This document shows, in pieces, positions 14,509 to 23,276 of a stretch of DNA of 27,270 nucleotides (position 1 is its first letter; each line of letters opens with the position of its first letter). Origin of the DNA: Acinetobacter sp. UBA3106 (lineage in GTDB: Bacteria; Pseudomonadota; Gammaproteobacteria; Pseudomonadales; Moraxellaceae); the NCBI GenBank assembly GCA_002365595.1, contig DFAM01000003.1, forward strand, positions 1 through 27,270, written 5' to 3'. Under the pieces are notes generated by a model, which was not told the origin of the DNA, did not search any database, and saw nothing but the letters and a program-made list of their open reading frames with translations. Position numbers and translations under genes: made by a program.

Positions 14509-15249
14509 TCAAGCCATAAACACGAATGTCGCCATACGTCCTGTTTTGGCTTCACGGCGATAGGAAAAATATTCCTCTGCCTGCGAGTAAGAGCATTGAT
14601 CACCTCCCAGCACCAGCTCAACACCCTGTTGCTTTAAGATAAACCGTGCAATGGCATATAAGTCAGCATAAAACTTACCCGTTTTTTTACCTGCTTGAAA
14701 AGCACTGTCCAGTTCAGGATATTTGGAGCAAAAAGCCGTTTTGACTTCTGCACCAATTTCAAAACAGGGCTGGCTAATGGCTGCGCCCAACCATGCCCAG
14801 GTCGGCTGGGTTTGCATGGCCGCAATGGTATTTTCAACGATACCACCCGCCAGTCCACGCCAGCCGGCATGGAGATTCGCGATTTCCGTTCCGTGTGCAT
14901 TACCAAGCACGACAGGCAAACAGTCTGCAGTCATCATCATTAGGGCATGTGCTTTACGCTGGGTCACCAGACCATCACCTTCCAGTGCCTGAAAAGGAAT
15001 GTCTTCATTGAGGGTATGACAGATGGTGCTGTGCGTTTGCGTCATCCAGGTCACTTTATCGACGCCGAATTCCGCAAACTCTTCAAGCAACGCCATACGG
15101 TGCTGCTGAACCCGTTTTGCATCATCATGGACATGCAATGCCAAATTAAATCCTGCAAGTTCAGGTTGAGCCGAGGCCAACGTTTTTTCATGATGCACTC
15201 GCGTCTGCCCAACAAATACACCTTGTGGAAGTCCTTGAACAAATTGCAT
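14509..15249 (-). CDS. pgeF: Peptidoglycan editing factor / multicopper polyphenol oxidase-fold protein
   Basis: A 246-residue member of the YfiH/PgeF family. Members have been linked to removal of mis-incorporated serine in peptidoglycan precursors, and homologues have purine nucleoside phosphorylase or deaminase activity. The metal site is visible as H73 in QTHS, C110 in TADCLPVV and H127 in LHAGWRG. The family ending EEYFSYRREAKTGRMATFV is present. AAGGAAA lies 7 nt before the ATG. It is located 51 bp after rluD, the same order as in many gammaproteobacteria, and is likely co-transcribed. Confidence 0.95.
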   Translation of the reverse strand: MQFVQGLPQGVFVGQTRVHHEKTLASAQPELAGFNLALHVHDDAKRVQQHRMALLEEFAEFGVDKVTWMTQTHSTICHTLNEDIPFQALEGDGLVTQRKAHALMMMTADCLPVVLGNAHGTEIANLHAGWRGLAGGIVENTIAAMQTQPTWAWLGAAISQPCFEIGAEVKTAFCSKYPELDSAFQAGKKTGKFYADLYAIARFILKQQGVELVLGGDQCSYSQAEEYFSYRREAKTGRMATFVFMA

Positions 15250-15300
15250 GTCGATTTCCTTATACTTTTCCTAATGATTCATACCCAGCACTAAAACCGC

Positions 15301-16353
15301 CTAGTAGGCTTTGTTTTCACTACGCAGCACTTCAACCAGTTGCGCAAAATCTTCAGGCCAAGGGGCATCAAACATCATTTCTTCACCGCTACGTGGATGA
15401 ATCAGGCCAAGTTTTGAGGCATGCAAGGCCTGACGTTTGAAATTGCGCAAGGTATCGCTCAGAAGTTCTGACGCACCCGCAGGCAAACGGACACGACTCA
15501 TATAGACTGGGTCACCGACTAGACCAAAGCCAATATAACTAAAATGCACACGAATCTGATGGGTACGACCAGTTTCCAGACGCGCCTGTACACGAGTGAA
15601 ATGCTGGAAACGCTCTTTCACATTGTAATGAGTCACAGCATCCTTCCCACCCGGCAAAATGGTCATTTTCACGCGATCTACCGGATGACGTTTAATCGGC
15701 TCATCAATGGTACCGCCAGCAATGATATTGCCGTATACCACCAGGTCATATAAACGATATACCGATTTTTTTGCCAGTTGCTTGCTTAAAGAGAACTGTG
15801 CTTCCAGATTTTTCGCAACCACTAGCAAACCGCTGGTGTCTTTATCAATACGGTGTACCAGACCAGCACGTGCCAGTTCGGCAGATTTTGGGTAATGATA
15901 AAGCAAGGCATTCACCAGTGTGCCGGAAGAATTACCAGCGCCCGGATGCACCACCATACCGACCGGTTTATTGATAACGACTATATCGTCATCTTCATAC
16001 ACCACATCTAATGGAATATTTTCCGGTAAGCTTCTGGTTTGTACTTCCAGCTCAACATCGAGCGTTAACAGCTCATTGCCTTCACACTTGTACTTTGGTT
16101 TGACAGTGTTACCATTTACCAACAAATGGCCATCTTTCAGCCACTGCTTCAGTTTTTCACGGGAAAAATCATTCCAGACCAGAGCTGCAACTTGGTCGAT
16201 ACGTTGGCCCAAATAGCTTTCATCCAATTGAAATTGCAACGATAAACGGGTTGCAGTTGAGTCTGAAGTATGGTTATCTGCATCCTCAGAATCTTCAAGT
16301 AAATTGAAATCAGTTTCAGGGAAATTAGAATTAGAAGATTGTGCTTGACTCAT
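15301..16353 (-). CDS. rluD: 23S rRNA pseudouridine synthase RluD
   Basis: RluD makes the pseudouridines of helix 69 of 23S rRNA (positions 1911, 1915 and 1917 in E. coli numbering). The protein has 350 residues. A Ser/Asp-rich N-terminal extension (about 1-35) comes first, then an S4 RNA-binding domain (about 45-100). The catalytic domain carries HRIDKDTSGLLVVAKN, where D170 is the catalytic Asp, and RLETGRTHQIRVH. It is about 25 residues longer than the E. coli protein, mainly at the N-terminus. It is divergent from bamD, with only 71 bp between starts, so the two promoters overlap or abut. Confidence 0.96.
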   Translation of the reverse strand: MSQAQSSNSNFPETDFNLLEDSEDADNHTSDSTATRLSLQFQLDESYLGQRIDQVAALVWNDFSREKLKQWLKDGHLLVNGNTVKPKYKCEGNELLTLDVELEVQTRSLPENIPLDVVYEDDDIVVINKPVGMVVHPGAGNSSGTLVNALLYHYPKSAELARAGLVHRIDKDTSGLLVVAKNLEAQFSLSKQLAKKSVYRLYDLVVYGNIIAGGTIDEPIKRHPVDRVKMTILPGGKDAVTHYNVKERFQHFTRVQARLETGRTHQIRVHFSYIGFGLVGDPVYMSRVRLPAGASELLSDTLRNFKRQALHASKLGLIHPRSGEEMMFDAPWPEDFAQLVEVLRSENKAY

Positions 16354-16424
16354 TTGCTCATTCAGACAAAAGTGGTTTAATAGCGCAATTGTAGCTCATT
16401 GCCAGTATTAACAGAGGAATTTTT

Positions 16425-17456
16425 ATGTCGTTACCACGTTATAAAATGACAATGCTTGCTTTATCTTTAGGCGTTGCGTCGGCAATAGTGGGCTGTAGCA
16501 GTAATCCAAAGAAAGATGTTGTGGACACAGGACCGCAGTCTAGCGAGCAAGTTTATATTCAAAAAGCAGAAAAAGCCCTTGAACGCGGACAATATACCGA
16601 TGCGGCCAAACATCTTGAAGCCATAGATACCTATTACCCGACAGGTGACTATGCGCAGCAGGCACAACTGGAATTGTTGTACGTTAAATTTCAACAAAAA
16701 GATTATGAAGGTGCAATTGCCCTTGCCGAACGTTTTATCCGTTTAAATCCGCAGCATCCTAATGTGGACTATGCCTACTATGTTCGTGGCGTGGCGAATA
16801 TGGAACAGAACTATGATGGTCTATTGCGCTATACCTCTTTAAAACAGTCACACCGTGATGTCAGTTATTTAAAAGTCGCTTATCAAAACTTTGTCGATTT
16901 CATCCGTCGCTTCCCTTCCAGCACTTATGCGGTAGATGCAGCACAGCGCATGAAGTTTATTGGTAATGAACTTGCTGAGAGCGAAATGAATGCAGCACGT
17001 TTCAATATTAAACGTAAAGCATGGCTCGCTGCTATTGAGCGCTCGCAATGGGTGGTTGAACATTATCCACAAACTCCGCAAGTACCTGAAGCTTTAGCAA
17101 CCATGGCTTATGGTTATGATAAGCTGGGTGATCAACAGACTTCACAGCAATACATTGAAGTTTTAAAACTGAATTATCCGCATCTGGTTAAATCTGATGG
17201 TAGCGTGAATATGCGCGCTGCACATGATGAAGGCAGTTGGTTTAACCGTGCCACTTTAGGTGTGTTTGGCCGTGAAGCAAAAACCTCGACCGAGGCAGAG
17301 CAACAGCAAATTTCAGAACAGTCTGAAAAGCGCAGTCTCACCAATCGTTTAAGTTTTGGTTTGCTGGATCGTCCTAAAACTGAAAGCAGCATTCCTCCTG
17401 CACCAGAGCAACAGCCTCAACCAGAAGCATCAACCGAAGCGCCAGCATCACAATAA
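16425..17456 (+). CDS. bamD: Outer membrane assembly lipoprotein BamD
   Basis: An essential partner of BamA in the complex that inserts beta-barrel proteins in the outer membrane. It has 343 residues with a lipoprotein signal ending VASAIVGC, so C24 is the lipidated residue. TPR helices follow to about residue 260 (KAEKALERGQYTDAAKHLEA, FQQKDYEGAIALAERFIRLN, QSHRDVSYLKVAYQNFVDFI). The C-terminal 80 residues are Glu/Gln/Pro-rich and low-complexity, making it about 100 residues longer than E. coli BamD. AGAGGA precedes the ATG. It is the divergent neighbour of rluD. Confidence 0.95.
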   Translation: MSLPRYKMTMLALSLGVASAIVGCSSNPKKDVVDTGPQSSEQVYIQKAEKALERGQYTDAAKHLEAIDTYYPTGDYAQQAQLELLYVKFQQKDYEGAIALAERFIRLNPQHPNVDYAYYVRGVANMEQNYDGLLRYTSLKQSHRDVSYLKVAYQNFVDFIRRFPSSTYAVDAAQRMKFIGNELAESEMNAARFNIKRKAWLAAIERSQWVVEHYPQTPQVPEALATMAYGYDKLGDQQTSQQYIEVLKLNYPHLVKSDGSVNMRAAHDEGSWFNRATLGVFGREAKTSTEAEQQQISEQSEKRSLTNRLSFGLLDRPKTESSIPPAPEQQPQPEASTEAPASQ

Positions 17457-17482
17457 GCTCGGCTTTCAGTCGCATTTTCATG

Positions 17483-17512
17483 AAGGGCAAGTTATCATAC
17501 TTGCCCTTTTGT
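17483..17512 (+). terminator. Terminator of bamD
   Basis: The perfect arms AAGGGCAAGT (17483-17492) and ACTTGCCCTT (17499-17508) have a 6-nt loop and are followed by T's, 27 bp after the bamD stop. Confidence 0.88.
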
Positions 17513-17652
17513 TATTTGAATGCGTCATATTGATCATTTTGCGCAAAAGGTATACAAATTAACTTTTAACCGATGACGCAATTTTAACTTGCGTACATTC
17601 TGACAGCTCATTTGTCCGTCATTTAGATAGATTACAACCCGATTGCATACCT

Positions 17653-19560
17653 ATGGCTATTCCTCAACACACGATTGATCAAATCCTGGATCGTACCGAT
17701 ATTGTCGATCTGATTGGTCAGCGCGTGAAACTCAAGAAAACCGGTCGCACCTATTCAGGTTGCTGCCCTTTTCATCAGGAAAAATCGCCATCTTTCCATG
17801 TCTATCGTGACAAGCAATATTTTCACTGTTTTGGCTGTCAGGCCAACGGCAATGCCATTCGTTTTTTAATGGACATTGACGGGCGTAACTTTATTGATGT
17901 GATGAAGGATCTAGCGAGCCGCACCGGAATTGAACTGCCTAAAGACAATAACGACAGCAATAAAATTAAATATAAACGTGAAGCAGCAAAACCTGCTCCA
18001 AAAACACCACCTCAACAACAAACGAAAAGCACAAGTACTCAAACGCCAAATGCCGTGCCTGTAGCAAATTTTGACCCTTTTGCAGAATTTCAGGCGCAAG
18101 AAACCGAATATTATGGCGATCCATTTGCATCCTTTGAACAGATGCCAATGGAAGAAACGGCGCAAGATGGCAACCTGTTTGATCTGCTGGAAAATATTGC
18201 CCAATATTATCAACGCCAGTTACCGCAAAGTGCCAGTGCCCAGCAATATTTCAAACAACGTGGCTTAAGCGCAGAGACCATTGACTATTGGCGCTTAGGC
18301 TATGCACCAGAAGATTGGCAGCACCTTGAAAAAGCCTTTCCACAAGATATCGAAGGCTTGAAACTGCTCGGGCTCATCCGTACCAGTGACAGTGGCCGCG
18401 ATTTTGACCTGCTGCGTGACCGGGTGATTTTCCCGATCCGTGATGCTAAAGGCCGTGTAGTGGGTTTTGGTGGCCGTGCCTTAAATGACGAAATTAAACC
18501 TAAATACATCAACTCGCCTGACTCAGAAGTGTTCCATAAAAACCAGTTGCTGTATGGTTTATATGAAGGCCGCAAACAGAAAGCTCACGACTGGCTGATG
18601 GTTGAAGGTTATATGGATGTGATTGCCTTGCAGCAATATGGCATCTCTGGAGCTGTTGCAACACTGGGAACGGCGAGTAATACGGAACATCTGAATATTC
18701 TGTTCAAGCAGAATCATCGCATTACCATTGCTTTCGATGGTGATGCTGCCGGACAAAAAGCCGCGCGTCGTACTTTGGAAATTGCCCTACCGCTACTCAA
18801 TGACGGCCGCGAACTGAAGTTCTTTGTACTGCCGAATGATCACGATCCAGACTCGCTGATCCGCCGTGAAGGCATTGAAAACTTTCACCGTCTCTTACAG
18901 CAGGCACCGTTACTCTCCGATTTTGTCTTTGCACATCTCACCCAGAATCATGATGTAACCAAGCCGGAAGGTAAAAGTCAGGTGATGGGTGAATTACGCC
19001 AACTGACCGAACTGTTGCCAAAACAGGGTTCGTATCGCTATTTGCTCCAACAATTTTTCCGCGAAAAACTGGGCTTTAACCGTAAATGGCAACCGCAGGT
19101 CAACAATGACGCATCCTTAAGCTTTAGCACCAAGATTGATGCTGAAGAATATGTGATTGCTATCCTGATGAATCACCCCTATTTATATATTCATTTTGAA
19201 CCGCTACGCGCTTTGATTTCTCAGGATCAATTGCTGTTCAAAATCTTAAATATCTTCAATATTATTTTTGATGATTTACCTGATGATACCGAGCTGTCGC
19301 AATACTATGTTTTAGGTGCCTGTGCGCCTTATCATCATGACTTGCAACATATTTTGCAGCAAACCAATGTCAGTGATTACACCTCTTCGCCTGAACAGGC
19401 GGATAAGCTGGCAGAAGACCTTTCCATCAAACTGCAATATCAATGCCTGCAACAAAAAATCAAATCGAAAAAATTTACCAGCATTGCTGAAATGCGCAAT
19501 CTAAAACAGAAAATTTATGAGATTGATAAAAAACGCTCGCTTACCCTGCTTGAAGAATAA
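17653..19560 (+). CDS. dnaG: DNA primase
   Basis: DnaG makes the RNA primers for replication. The protein has 635 residues. The CHC2 zinc ribbon is seen as C38, H41, C59 and C62 (CCPFHQEKSPSF, YFHCFGC). The RNA-polymerase domain has the Toprim motifs VEGYMDV (E318) and FDGDAAG (D362, D364), with LRDRVIFPIRD before them. A C-terminal helicase-binding-like domain follows about residue 440. Between the zinc domain and the polymerase domain lies a low-complexity Gln/Pro/Thr-rich linker (about 105-175), which explains why it exceeds the 581 residues of E. coli DnaG. No strong ribosome site is visible before the ATG. Its 3' end is convergent with hemA, 21 bp away. Confidence 0.97.
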   Translation: MAIPQHTIDQILDRTDIVDLIGQRVKLKKTGRTYSGCCPFHQEKSPSFHVYRDKQYFHCFGCQANGNAIRFLMDIDGRNFIDVMKDLASRTGIELPKDNNDSNKIKYKREAAKPAPKTPPQQQTKSTSTQTPNAVPVANFDPFAEFQAQETEYYGDPFASFEQMPMEETAQDGNLFDLLENIAQYYQRQLPQSASAQQYFKQRGLSAETIDYWRLGYAPEDWQHLEKAFPQDIEGLKLLGLIRTSDSGRDFDLLRDRVIFPIRDAKGRVVGFGGRALNDEIKPKYINSPDSEVFHKNQLLYGLYEGRKQKAHDWLMVEGYMDVIALQQYGISGAVATLGTASNTEHLNILFKQNHRITIAFDGDAAGQKAARRTLEIALPLLNDGRELKFFVLPNDHDPDSLIRREGIENFHRLLQQAPLLSDFVFAHLTQNHDVTKPEGKSQVMGELRQLTELLPKQGSYRYLLQQFFREKLGFNRKWQPQVNNDASLSFSTKIDAEEYVIAILMNHPYLYIHFEPLRALISQDQLLFKILNIFNIIFDDLPDDTELSQYYVLGACAPYHHDLQHILQQTNVSDYTSSPEQADKLAEDLSIKLQYQCLQQKIKSKKFTSIAEMRNLKQKIYEIDKKRSLTLLEE

Positions 19561-19569
19561 GTGAGCGCT
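19528..19569 (-). terminator. Probable hemA terminator inside the dnaG 3' end
   Basis: The minus-strand arms are at 19558-19569 and 19532-19543 (12 pairs with one G-U and one mismatch), running into six T's (plus-strand A-run 19528-19533). It begins 13 bp past the hemA stop and lies mostly within the last codons of dnaG. Confidence 0.5.
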
Positions 19570-19581
19570 AGCATCTACTGC

Positions 19582-20871
19582 TTATGATTCATGTTTGGTT
19601 TTACGCCGTTTGGCAAATACCTCTTCCAAATGATCACGCATGGATTCAAAACAAGCCGGATCTTCAGCCTTGGCGGCCTGACGCAGTAAAATAGAGGTTG
19701 GATGCAAAAGTTTTTGCGTCAAACGATGTGAAAATTCCCGTAAGACCTGTTCGGCATTTTCACCGCTTTGGATTCGGGTCATTGCCAAAGCCAGTTCTTC
19801 TTGTCTGAGGGTTTCACCTTGTTCACGATAAGCCTGAATGGTACTGCTGGCTTTTTTGATTTTTTGCTGGGTCAATAATTCTGTGGCTAACTGATTGACC
19901 ATCAGCTCTGCTTCAACAGCCGCTTGGCGACGCTGCGCCAGGTTATCATCAATGACACTTTGCAGGTCATCGACTCCATACAAATAAACCCCATCTAGGG
20001 ATTCTACTTTGGGATCAATATCACGTGGAACAGCCAAATCGACCAAAAGCATTTGTTGATAACGACGTTTTTTTAACGCTGTTTTGACATCTTGATAGGC
20101 AATGACCTGATGCAGACTTCCGGTACAGCTTGAAATGACGTCTGCACGGTGCAAATTTGCAGCCAGTTCGGAAAATTCTATAATTTCCACATCAACACGA
20201 TGGGCGATTTCCTGGGCCAAACTTTCTGCGCGGGCACGGGTCCGGTTACAAATCAGGACTTTCCCCACCCCCATTTCGGCTAAATGTTTTGCCACCAGGC
20301 TATTCATTTCACCTGCAGCGACCACCATTACAGTCATTTTTTCTGGCTTGCTAAACACTTGCAATGCCAGCTGGGCAACGGCATAACCCATTGAAACTGC
20401 ATGACTGCCCACCGCTGTTTCCGAGCGCACCCGTTTCGCGGCATAAAAGGCATATTCAAAAATTTGGTTCAGGTTTGCAGAAACAGTATGTGCATCTTTA
20501 GCCAAAGACAGTGCCGATTTTACCTGACCCAAAATTTGCGGTTCACCCAGCATTAAAGAGTCAAGCCCACTCGCCACACGCATCAAATGTGTGACTGCCT
20601 GTGCATTTTCATAGCGATATACATGATTAAACAATTGCTTAACATCTAGGCCATTTGCTTTGGCGAGCCAATTCATTACCATGTCTGCATTCTCAGACAT
20701 GGCATAAACTTCGGTGCGGTTACATGTAGAGACCACAACCATATCATTCAGGTCATGATGTTTGCTTTGCAGGGCAAGCAAGTGCATTAATTTTTCAGGA
20801 TTAAATGCAATCTGCTCACGCAGCTCTACAGAGGCGGTTTGATGGTTGACACCCAATGCAAAGAAAGACAT
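19582..20871 (-). CDS. hemA: Glutamyl-tRNA reductase
   Basis: HemA reduces glutamyl-tRNA(Glu) to glutamate-1-semialdehyde with NADPH, the first committed step of haem synthesis by the C5 route. The protein has 429 residues. The catalytic C50 lies in VVSTCNRTEVYA, with GVNHQTASVELRE at the start and LMLGEPQILGQVKSAL in the catalytic domain. The NADPH domain contains MVVAAGEMNSLVAKHL, and a C-terminal dimerisation helix region ends the protein. It is divergent from the TPR gene upstream of lolB, and convergent with dnaG. This hemA-lolB-ispE-prs neighbourhood is conserved in gammaproteobacteria. Confidence 0.97.
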   Translation of the reverse strand: MSFFALGVNHQTASVELREQIAFNPEKLMHLLALQSKHHDLNDMVVVSTCNRTEVYAMSENADMVMNWLAKANGLDVKQLFNHVYRYENAQAVTHLMRVASGLDSLMLGEPQILGQVKSALSLAKDAHTVSANLNQIFEYAFYAAKRVRSETAVGSHAVSMGYAVAQLALQVFSKPEKMTVMVVAAGEMNSLVAKHLAEMGVGKVLICNRTRARAESLAQEIAHRVDVEIIEFSELAANLHRADVISSCTGSLHQVIAYQDVKTALKKRRYQQMLLVDLAVPRDIDPKVESLDGVYLYGVDDLQSVIDDNLAQRRQAAVEAELMVNQLATELLTQQKIKKASSTIQAYREQGETLRQEELALAMTRIQSGENAEQVLREFSHRLTQKLLHPTSILLRQAAKAEDPACFESMRDHLEEVFAKRRKTKHES

Positions 20872-20979
20872 ATCAGATCATCATTTCGCTAAATTTATGC
20901 TATTGTGCGGTATTGGTGTCATAAAAAGCATTACTTGGATCAAGAAAAATTGCGTCAAACAAATAGCCGAATCAACGGC

Positions 20980-22662
20980 ATGACAATTAAGCAATATTCT
21001 ACCACATTCTTACTTGTAGGTAGCATGGCTTCCAGTGCTCATATTAGAGCATCTGGAGAAATTTATCATGCCAATTCAAACTATAATGCCATAAAACAAA
21101 GCATGATTGCTGAATTTGCCCTGACCTATCATGACGTTCCCACAGCATTACATAACTACACTGTGCTTGCAATTAAAAGCAATTCAACCACAGTAAAACA
21201 GCGCGCATTAAATATTGCTTTAGAACAAAATGACTTAAAAGCGGCGCTGGATATAGCTACCCATTGGGTGGTGCAAGAACCGACTGATGTCCCTGCTTTA
21301 TTTTATCTTTCACATATTGCGCTGAAATCGCATGAGTATGAACTGGCCTCGGAAACCTTAGATAAAATTTTAAATATTGACCCGGATGCAGATTTAGAAA
21401 AGATTCTGGTGGGAATTGCTCCGGAAGAACCAGAAGATCGCGATTTTTTGATTGAGGCCTTAGGTAAAAGTAAAGAGCGGGATAACCCTTCCATACTGGT
21501 GCTGATTGCCGGTCTGGAAGCTCAAAATGGACAGCTGCAACAAGCACTGAACACCATTAACCGTGCTTTAAAGAAACGTGCCAATGTGACCGCTTTTATC
21601 TTAATGAAGGCCAATTTGCTTAGTGCTTTGGGGGATGATGAAGCAACGCTAAAGTGGTACGACAAAGCCAGCCGCAAACATAAAAACAATATAGAAGTTC
21701 GCTTATCTGGAATTAAATATTTGATTAAATTAAATAAATCTGAAGAAGCACTCAGCAAACTGGAAGCTTTGTTAAAAAAATGGCCACATGAAGAAGAAGC
21801 ACTTTTTATTGCTGGCTTAACCAGTATTGACCTAGAAGAATATGAAAAAGCTGAAAAATATTTAGTCGAGTTACGTTATTCCACTCAGTACCAAAATGAA
21901 GCCTATTACTATCTGGCGGTCAATGCAGAAAGAAAACAGCATTTCGAAACGGCAAAAGCCTACTACCGTCTGGTGGACGGCAGCCTGTACACGGTTTCAC
22001 GCCGCAGCATGATTAATATTTTTATTGCCCAGAACCAGCCTGCCGATGCGCTGCGTTTCCTTACTCAGGAACGGGTCAATTATCCGCAGCATGCCAGTTT
22101 CCTCTATCAGGCTCAGGCCGATATTTTAAAACGAATGGACAATAAAAAAGCAGCAATACGCCTGCTTGAAGAAGCGATTAAAAACGTGCCGGATGATCCC
22201 GAGCTGATTTATTCCGAGGTGTTATTACTCGATCCTTATCAAGATCGAGATAAACTTGATAAATTATTGAAAAAATTGCTCGAAATTGAACCCAATAGTC
22301 CGACTTACCTGAACGCTTATGCCTATACGCTGGCATTGCAAAACCGGCGTTTGGATGAGGCGCGTCAGTATGTCGAGCATGCCCTGGAATTTGCCCCTGA
22401 ACAGGCCTCTATTTTAGATACACTTGGCTATATCACTTTTCTACAAAATGACTTTAAGACCTCGGCTCAGGTGTTAGAAAAAGCTTATCAAATCAGTGAA
22501 AGTGCAAAAATTGGGGTTCGTTATGCAAAATCCCTTTACATGCAAGGTGATCTGACAAAATTTAATCAAGTGTTACAACAATTACAAAAAAAACACCCCA
22601 ATGATCCTCAATTAGAGCAATTGAAATCGTTACTGTTACCGCAACAAATGAAAAAGAGTTAA
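20980..22662 (+). CDS. Tetratricopeptide repeat protein, probably exported
   Basis: From the ATG at 20980 the protein has 560 residues. The start MTIKQYSTTFLLVGSMASSA resembles a signal peptide. A longer GTG frame reaches 20905 but adds 25 residues that mask the signal and leaves only 33 bp to hemA. The true start is uncertain, as no strong ribosome site is seen for either. The body is a chain of TPR-like helix pairs, for example GQLQQALNTINRALKKRANV, DDEATLKWYDKASRKHKNN, EYEKAEKYLVELRYSTQYQN, NRRLDEARQYVEHALEFAPE and ASILDTLGYITFLQNDFKTS. Homologues lie upstream of lolB in several gammaproteobacteria. They are presumed to be periplasmic or outer-membrane scaffold proteins, and the exact role is unknown. 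It ends 8 bp before lolB, so the genes are co-transcribed. Confidence 0.88.
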   Translation: MTIKQYSTTFLLVGSMASSAHIRASGEIYHANSNYNAIKQSMIAEFALTYHDVPTALHNYTVLAIKSNSTTVKQRALNIALEQNDLKAALDIATHWVVQEPTDVPALFYLSHIALKSHEYELASETLDKILNIDPDADLEKILVGIAPEEPEDRDFLIEALGKSKERDNPSILVLIAGLEAQNGQLQQALNTINRALKKRANVTAFILMKANLLSALGDDEATLKWYDKASRKHKNNIEVRLSGIKYLIKLNKSEEALSKLEALLKKWPHEEEALFIAGLTSIDLEEYEKAEKYLVELRYSTQYQNEAYYYLAVNAERKQHFETAKAYYRLVDGSLYTVSRRSMINIFIAQNQPADALRFLTQERVNYPQHASFLYQAQADILKRMDNKKAAIRLLEEAIKNVPDDPELIYSEVLLLDPYQDRDKLDKLLKKLLEIEPNSPTYLNAYAYTLALQNRRLDEARQYVEHALEFAPEQASILDTLGYITFLQNDFKTSAQVLEKAYQISESAKIGVRYAKSLYMQGDLTKFNQVLQQLQKKHPNDPQLEQLKSLLLPQQMKKS

Positions 22663-22670
22663 AGATCTGT

Positions 22671-23252
22671 ATGCACATTTTCTCCAAATTCAGTTTAAGC
22701 CTGATTGCAACAAGTACACTCATCCTGACCGGTTGCCAGCAATACACTCAACCTCAAGCGCCAAGTAGCTCTCAAATTCCTGAAGCAGCAAAAAACTTCA
22801 ACCTGCAAGGTAAAATTGGCGTCAAAACACCAAAACAATCCGGCAGTGCATTTTTTACCTGGGTTCAAGAGCAAGAGGAATTTGATATCGAGTTAAGCGG
22901 AATTTTGGGTGTAGGTAAGACCCAGATTTCAGGCCAGCCGGGTAATGTCACGCTCAACAGTGCCAAAACAGGTTTGATTCAAGCCGGTACCCCTGAAGAA
23001 TTGCTGGAACGTGCGACAGGTTGGCAGGCCCCAATTACCCATTTAGTCGACTGGGTTCAGGCCAAACCGGCAACCACACAGGCAAAAATCAGTAAAGATG
23101 AGCAAAACCGTCCCATCCAGTTTTTGGAAAATGGCTGGACTGTAGACCTGAGTTATAACGAGCAAGCGCAATTACCGAATAAATTAATTTTGAAGCAGGC
23201 ACTTGAATCCGGTCAGGAAAACCGTATTACAATGATCATTCAAAACCGTTAA
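22671..23252 (+). CDS. lolB: Outer membrane lipoprotein LolB
   Basis: LolB receives lipoproteins from periplasmic LolA and inserts them in the inner leaflet of the outer membrane. It has 193 residues. The signal MHIFSKFSLSLIATSTLILT is followed by GC, so C22 in LTGC is lipidated. The mature part has the LolB beta-fold pattern: FNLQGKIGVKTPKQSGSAFF, then TWVQEQEEFDIELSGILG, GWQAPITHLVDWVQ, and a C-terminal LPNKLILKQ. It starts 8 bp after the TPR gene and ends 24 bp before ispE, an operon order shared with E. coli for lolB-ispE. Confidence 0.95.
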   Translation: MHIFSKFSLSLIATSTLILTGCQQYTQPQAPSSSQIPEAAKNFNLQGKIGVKTPKQSGSAFFTWVQEQEEFDIELSGILGVGKTQISGQPGNVTLNSAKTGLIQAGTPEELLERATGWQAPITHLVDWVQAKPATTQAKISKDEQNRPIQFLENGWTVDLSYNEQAQLPNKLILKQALESGQENRITMIIQNR

Positions 23253-23276
23253 GCCCATTCAAAAGTTCAAAATTCT

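Noticed and set aside
14723..16216. Several plus-strand frames opposite pgeF and rluD
   Set aside because: They are shadows of GC-richer coding sequence on the other strand. None has a domain or a ribosome site.
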